From Rhizobium tibeticum (GTDB taxonomy: Bacteria; Pseudomonadota; Alphaproteobacteria; Rhizobiales; Rhizobiaceae), in contig NZ_FOCV01000004.1 of the NCBI RefSeq assembly GCF_900110205.1, positions 124,001 through 188,000 on the forward strand: a stretch of 64,000 nt of DNA, written 5' to 3'. The stretch's first letter is position 1. Each line of letters starts with the position of its first letter. Of this stretch, positions 61,437 to 64,000 are shown in pieces. Made by a program: the position numbers and the translations under genes. The notes beneath the pieces are model-generated. The model was not told the DNA's origin. It saw only the letters and a program-made list of their open reading frames with translations, and searched no databases.

Positions 61437-62933
61437 TCAGTGCTCTTCGTATTGGATGAATGAGGGATCGGCGAGATCCGCAAAACGCGTGAACTCCGAC
61501 TGGAAGGCAAGCTTCACGGTGCCTGTCGGTCCGTGGCGCTGCTTGGCAATGATGACGTCGGCGGTGCCCTTTACCTTGTCGAACAGGGCTTCCCATTCCG
61601 GGTACTTCGGATCGGCGATATCGCGCGGTTCACTGTTCTTGACGTAATACTCCTCGCGGAACACGAACAGCACCACGTCGGCGTCCTGCTCGATCGAGCC
61701 CGATTCACGAAGGTCGGAGAGCTGTGGGCGCTTGTCGTCGCGGCTTTCCACCTGACGCGACAGCTGGGAAAGCGCGATGATCGGAACGTTCAGTTCCTTG
61801 CCGAGCGCCTTCAGGCCGGTGGTGATCTGGGTGATTTCCTGCACGCGGTTTTCGCCTGACTTGCCCGAGCCGGTCATCAGCTGGATATAGTCCACCACCA
61901 GGCAATCGAGGCCGCGCTGGCGCTTCAGTCGGCGGGCGCGAGCGGAAAGCTGGGCGATCGAGATACCACCTGTCTGGTCGATATAGAGCGGCACCTTCTG
62001 CATCATCATCGAGCAGGCGACGAGCTTTTCGAAGTCGGCATCGTTGATGTCGCCGCGGCGGATCTTCGAGGACGAGACTTCTGTCTGTTCGGAGATGATA
62101 CGCGTGGCGAGCTGTTCGGACGACATTTCGAGCGAGTAGAAGCCGACCACACCGCCGTTCTTCGCCTTCATGCTGCCGTCCGCCTGCACTTCGCCCTCAT
62201 AGGCGGCGGCGATGTTGTAGGCGATGTTGGTTGCAAGCGAGGTCTTGCCCATGCCCGGACGTCCGGCAAGTACGATCAAGTCGGAGCGCTGCAGGCCGCC
62301 CATCTTCGAGTCGAGCGAGTGGATGCCGGTGGAAATGCCAGAAAGGCCGCCGTCGCGTTCCTTGGCCACGGCCGCCATGTCGATCGCCAGCGCGACCGCG
62401 TCGTTGAACGCCTGGAAACCGCCGTCGTAGCGACCGTTTTCGGCGAGTTCGAACAGACGGCGCTCCGTGTCCTCGATCTGTGTCTGCGGCGGCATGTCCA
62501 GCGGTGCATCATAAGCGATGTTGACGACGTCTTCACCGATTGTGATGAGTGCGCGGCGGAGCGCCAGATCATAGATCGCCCGACCGTAGTCTTCGGCGTT
62601 GATGATGGTCACGGCTTCGCGGGCAAGCCGAGCGAGGTATTCGGAGACCGTCATGTCGCCGACCTTTTCCTCAGCCTTGAGGAAGGTCTTGATCGTCACT
62701 GGATTGGCGATCTTGCCCATACGGATGATGTCGCCGGCGACTTCGAAGATCTTGCGGTGCAGCGGTTCGTAGAGATGGATCGGCTTCAGGAAATCCGACA
62801 CCCGGTAGTAGGCGTCGTTGTTCATCAGGATCGCGCCGAGAAGCGCCTGTTCGGCTTCGATATTGTTGGGGGCTTCCCGATAGTGCTGCTCCGCTGGAGC
62901 AACGGCGGCAATCTTTCGAGCGACGTCGTTCAT
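61437..62933 (-). CDS. dnaB: Replicative DNA helicase DnaB
   Basis: A 498-residue hexameric helicase. The N-terminal domain (about residues 20-125) starts REAPNNIEAEQALLGAILMN. The RecA-like C-terminal part has Walker A GRPGMGKTSLA (about 227-237), Walker B LVVDYIQLM and the ELNVPIIALSQLSR sensor motif. No intein interrupts it. ATG 62933 gives MNDVARKIAAV; a longer in-frame start is less likely. Confidence 0.97.
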   Translation of the reverse strand: MNDVARKIAAVAPAEQHYREAPNNIEAEQALLGAILMNNDAYYRVSDFLKPIHLYEPLHRKIFEVAGDIIRMGKIANPVTIKTFLKAEEKVGDMTVSEYLARLAREAVTIINAEDYGRAIYDLALRRALITIGEDVVNIAYDAPLDMPPQTQIEDTERRLFELAENGRYDGGFQAFNDAVALAIDMAAVAKERDGGLSGISTGIHSLDSKMGGLQRSDLIVLAGRPGMGKTSLATNIAYNIAAAYEGEVQADGSMKAKNGGVVGFYSLEMSSEQLATRIISEQTEVSSSKIRRGDINDADFEKLVACSMMMQKVPLYIDQTGGISIAQLSARARRLKRQRGLDCLVVDYIQLMTGSGKSGENRVQEITQITTGLKALGKELNVPIIALSQLSRQVESRDDKRPQLSDLRESGSIEQDADVVLFVFREEYYVKNSEPRDIADPKYPEWEALFDKVKGTADVIIAKQRHGPTGTVKLAFQSEFTRFADLADPSFIQYEEH

Positions 62934-63274
62934 CTTGATCCGTTCTGTCTTCTTCAGCTTCGGGTGTGGCGCGCGCAAGCGACAAAATCAAGCGCGGAAG
63001 CGAGAAGGCTTGTGTGCCGCCGTCGATACAGAAGGCCTTTGCCCGTTGTTCGACTTCTCCACAGCCGTACTTGCGGTCAGTGCAAAAATACCGAAAGTGT
63101 CACCTGCAGAACACGGCCAGAAACGACTCACTTCCATTGTCTCTTGCGTGATAGTCTAAGCCTGTCGGGGGAGACTTGCATCCAAACAGAGACGGACGGC
63201 TCTTGAAAAAGATCGGAAAACAATATAGGTAGCAAAGATATAATTAGCATGCTAACAAAATAGGACTGAAATAT
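62934..63274. other. Divergent region dnaB / marR (341 bp)
   Basis: No gene seen. It should contain the dnaB promoter near 63000 and the marR promoter near 63220-63260. The right end is AT-rich and holds the palindrome at 63244-63255. Confidence 0.4.
63244..63255. promoter_or_regulatory. Candidate MarR operator
   Basis: TTAGCATGCTAA is a perfect 12-bp palindrome, 19 bp before the marR start. MarR proteins bind such palindromes close to their own promoters, so autorepression and control of the downstream exporter are likely. Confidence 0.65.
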
Positions 63275-63718
63275 ATGGGAAATCCCGTTCTCGGGCGCGA
63301 GCTTATCGAAGACCTTGCCGCTTTCAATCGCAAGCTCAGAGCCGTCTTCGACAAGATAGTGCGGGAGCGCAACATGACGTTGCCGCGCGCCCGTGTCTTC
63401 TTCACGCTCAACAAAAAGGACGGAATCAACCAGCGTGAACTTGCCGAACGGCTGGAGCTGGAGACGCCAACGCTCGTCAGAATTCTGGATGCGATGGAAG
63501 GGCAAGGTTTCGTCCAGCGGCGTGTGGCCGGCTCCGATCGTCGCGCCAAGGAAATCTATATCACCGAGACCGGCAAGGTCGTGGCCGGCGAGATTGATGA
63601 CATCGCCGTGAAAGTGCGCGCGCAGGTCATCGCCGGTATTCCCGAAAATGATCTGAAGACTACTTTGGAAGTGATCCGGGCCATGCAAGCCAACCTGCAG
63701 GGCATTCGCGGAATTTGA
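63275..63718 (+). CDS. MarR-family transcriptional regulator
   Basis: A 147-residue winged-HTH regulator. The DNA-binding part contains GINQRELAERLELETPTLVR and the wing VQRRVAGSDRRAKEIYIT, with the DRRA/K signature. It lies 10 bp upstream of an MFS exporter gene, the usual layout of a MarR-controlled efflux operon. A palindrome sits just before the gene. Confidence 0.92.
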   Translation: MGNPVLGRELIEDLAAFNRKLRAVFDKIVRERNMTLPRARVFFTLNKKDGINQRELAERLELETPTLVRILDAMEGQGFVQRRVAGSDRRAKEIYITETGKVVAGEIDDIAVKVRAQVIAGIPENDLKTTLEVIRAMQANLQGIRGI

Positions 63719-63728
63719 GGTCCTGCCG

Positions 63729-64000
63729 ATGAGCCTCGCCGAGACCGCCAACGACAATGTGGCGCCACGGCCCGCCGAAGAGGCGAAGCCGGACACGCAA
63801 CAGACGCCGTCGCCGCCACCGGCGGCGGGCGTGCCGATGCCGGTCTGGAAAATGCCGCTCTACATGGCGGCGTCGTTCCTGCTTTTTCTGACGCAGGGCC
63901 TCGGCATGAACCTGCTGACCGCCAACATCTATCAGCTGCAGGGCTCGTTTTCCGCGACCACCACTGAAGTCTCCTGGCTCTCGGCGGCCTATATGGCACC
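63729..64000 (+). CDS. MFS efflux transporter (partial, runs off the window)
   Basis: Only the first 90 codons are present. A hydrophilic N-terminus rich in proline, glutamate and alanine (about residues 1-42) is followed by the first membrane helix (PLYMAASFLLFLTQGLG, about 44-60) and NLLTANIYQLQGSFSATTTE, then VSWLSAAYMAP. The start-helix and TEVSWLSAAYM resemble the DHA2/EmrB group. Coupled to marR, so drug export is likely. The 3' end is missing. Confidence 0.8.
   Translation, partial: MSLAETANDNVAPRPAEEAKPDTQQTPSPPPAAGVPMPVWKMPLYMAASFLLFLTQGLGMNLLTANIYQLQGSFSATTTEVSWLSAAYMA

Overview
The window is about 61% GC, tightly packed alpha-proteobacterial chromosome. Gene content and order fit the Rhizobiaceae (Sinorhizobium/Ensifer or Rhizobium): an iolYRCDE inositol cluster, a RopA-type porin, the rsh-acpS-lepB-rnc-era-recO block, DUF3563 and TIGR02301 proteins, a rhizobial psd-pssA pair, and intergenic palindromic mosaic repeats. 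I did not identify the species. Layout: 1-6176 holds myo-inositol catabolism (iolE start, iolD, an iolC-DUF2090 fusion and the RpiR-type repressor iolR on the minus strand; divergent iolY-like dehydrogenase), with three sites close to GGAA-N6-TTCC placed to control iolC and iolR. 6261-10440 holds an FAD ferredoxin reductase, tRNA-Ser(GCT), a decayed IS481-type insertion sequence and a strongly translated porin with a clear terminator. 10482-19255 holds a hydrolase, a lytic transglycosylase, dapA, smpB, a NYN protein, rpoZ and the (p)ppGpp enzyme rsh. 19346-25157 is the acpS-lepB-rnc-era-recO housekeeping run, with a Crp-type regulator and a single-domain response regulator inserted. 25266-35810 mixes an aldo/keto reductase, a rearranged MOSC gene, HD hydrolases, a PAS-GGDEF-EAL protein, an EF-hand mini-protein, sodC, a phosphatase-HD-ygfZ overlapping operon and small exported proteins. 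35895-37351 is a run of three damaged genes (ynfA, a SRAP peptidase with a shifted tail, a LysE exporter). 37348-55871 holds a 46-residue protein, pssA, psd, an Atm1-like ABC exporter, a large LysM envelope protein, a LOG protein, rarD, cimA, pip, three tandem GFA-family genes, cysS, a GH25 muramidase, an SDR, purF and cvpA. 55965-64000 holds radA, a LysE-type exporter, alr, an AraC regulator with azlCD, dnaB, and a MarR regulator ahead of an MFS exporter cut by the window edge. The strongest unusual signal is in the MOSC gene (26264-27123): about 120 bp in its 5' part is turned round, so the missing protein segment reads perfectly on the opposite strand. A frame-restoring junction can be found at each end, yet a clean flip between the short inverted repeats would not restore the frame, so this looks like a fixed rearrangement with small end duplications, or an assembly fault, rather than a switch. 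Other points are the run of damaged genes at 35.9-37.4 kb, a triplicated GFA gene set, and a LysM protein with a duplicated helical module around two Ig-like domains. I found no CRISPR array, prophage, conjugative element or obvious new defence system.
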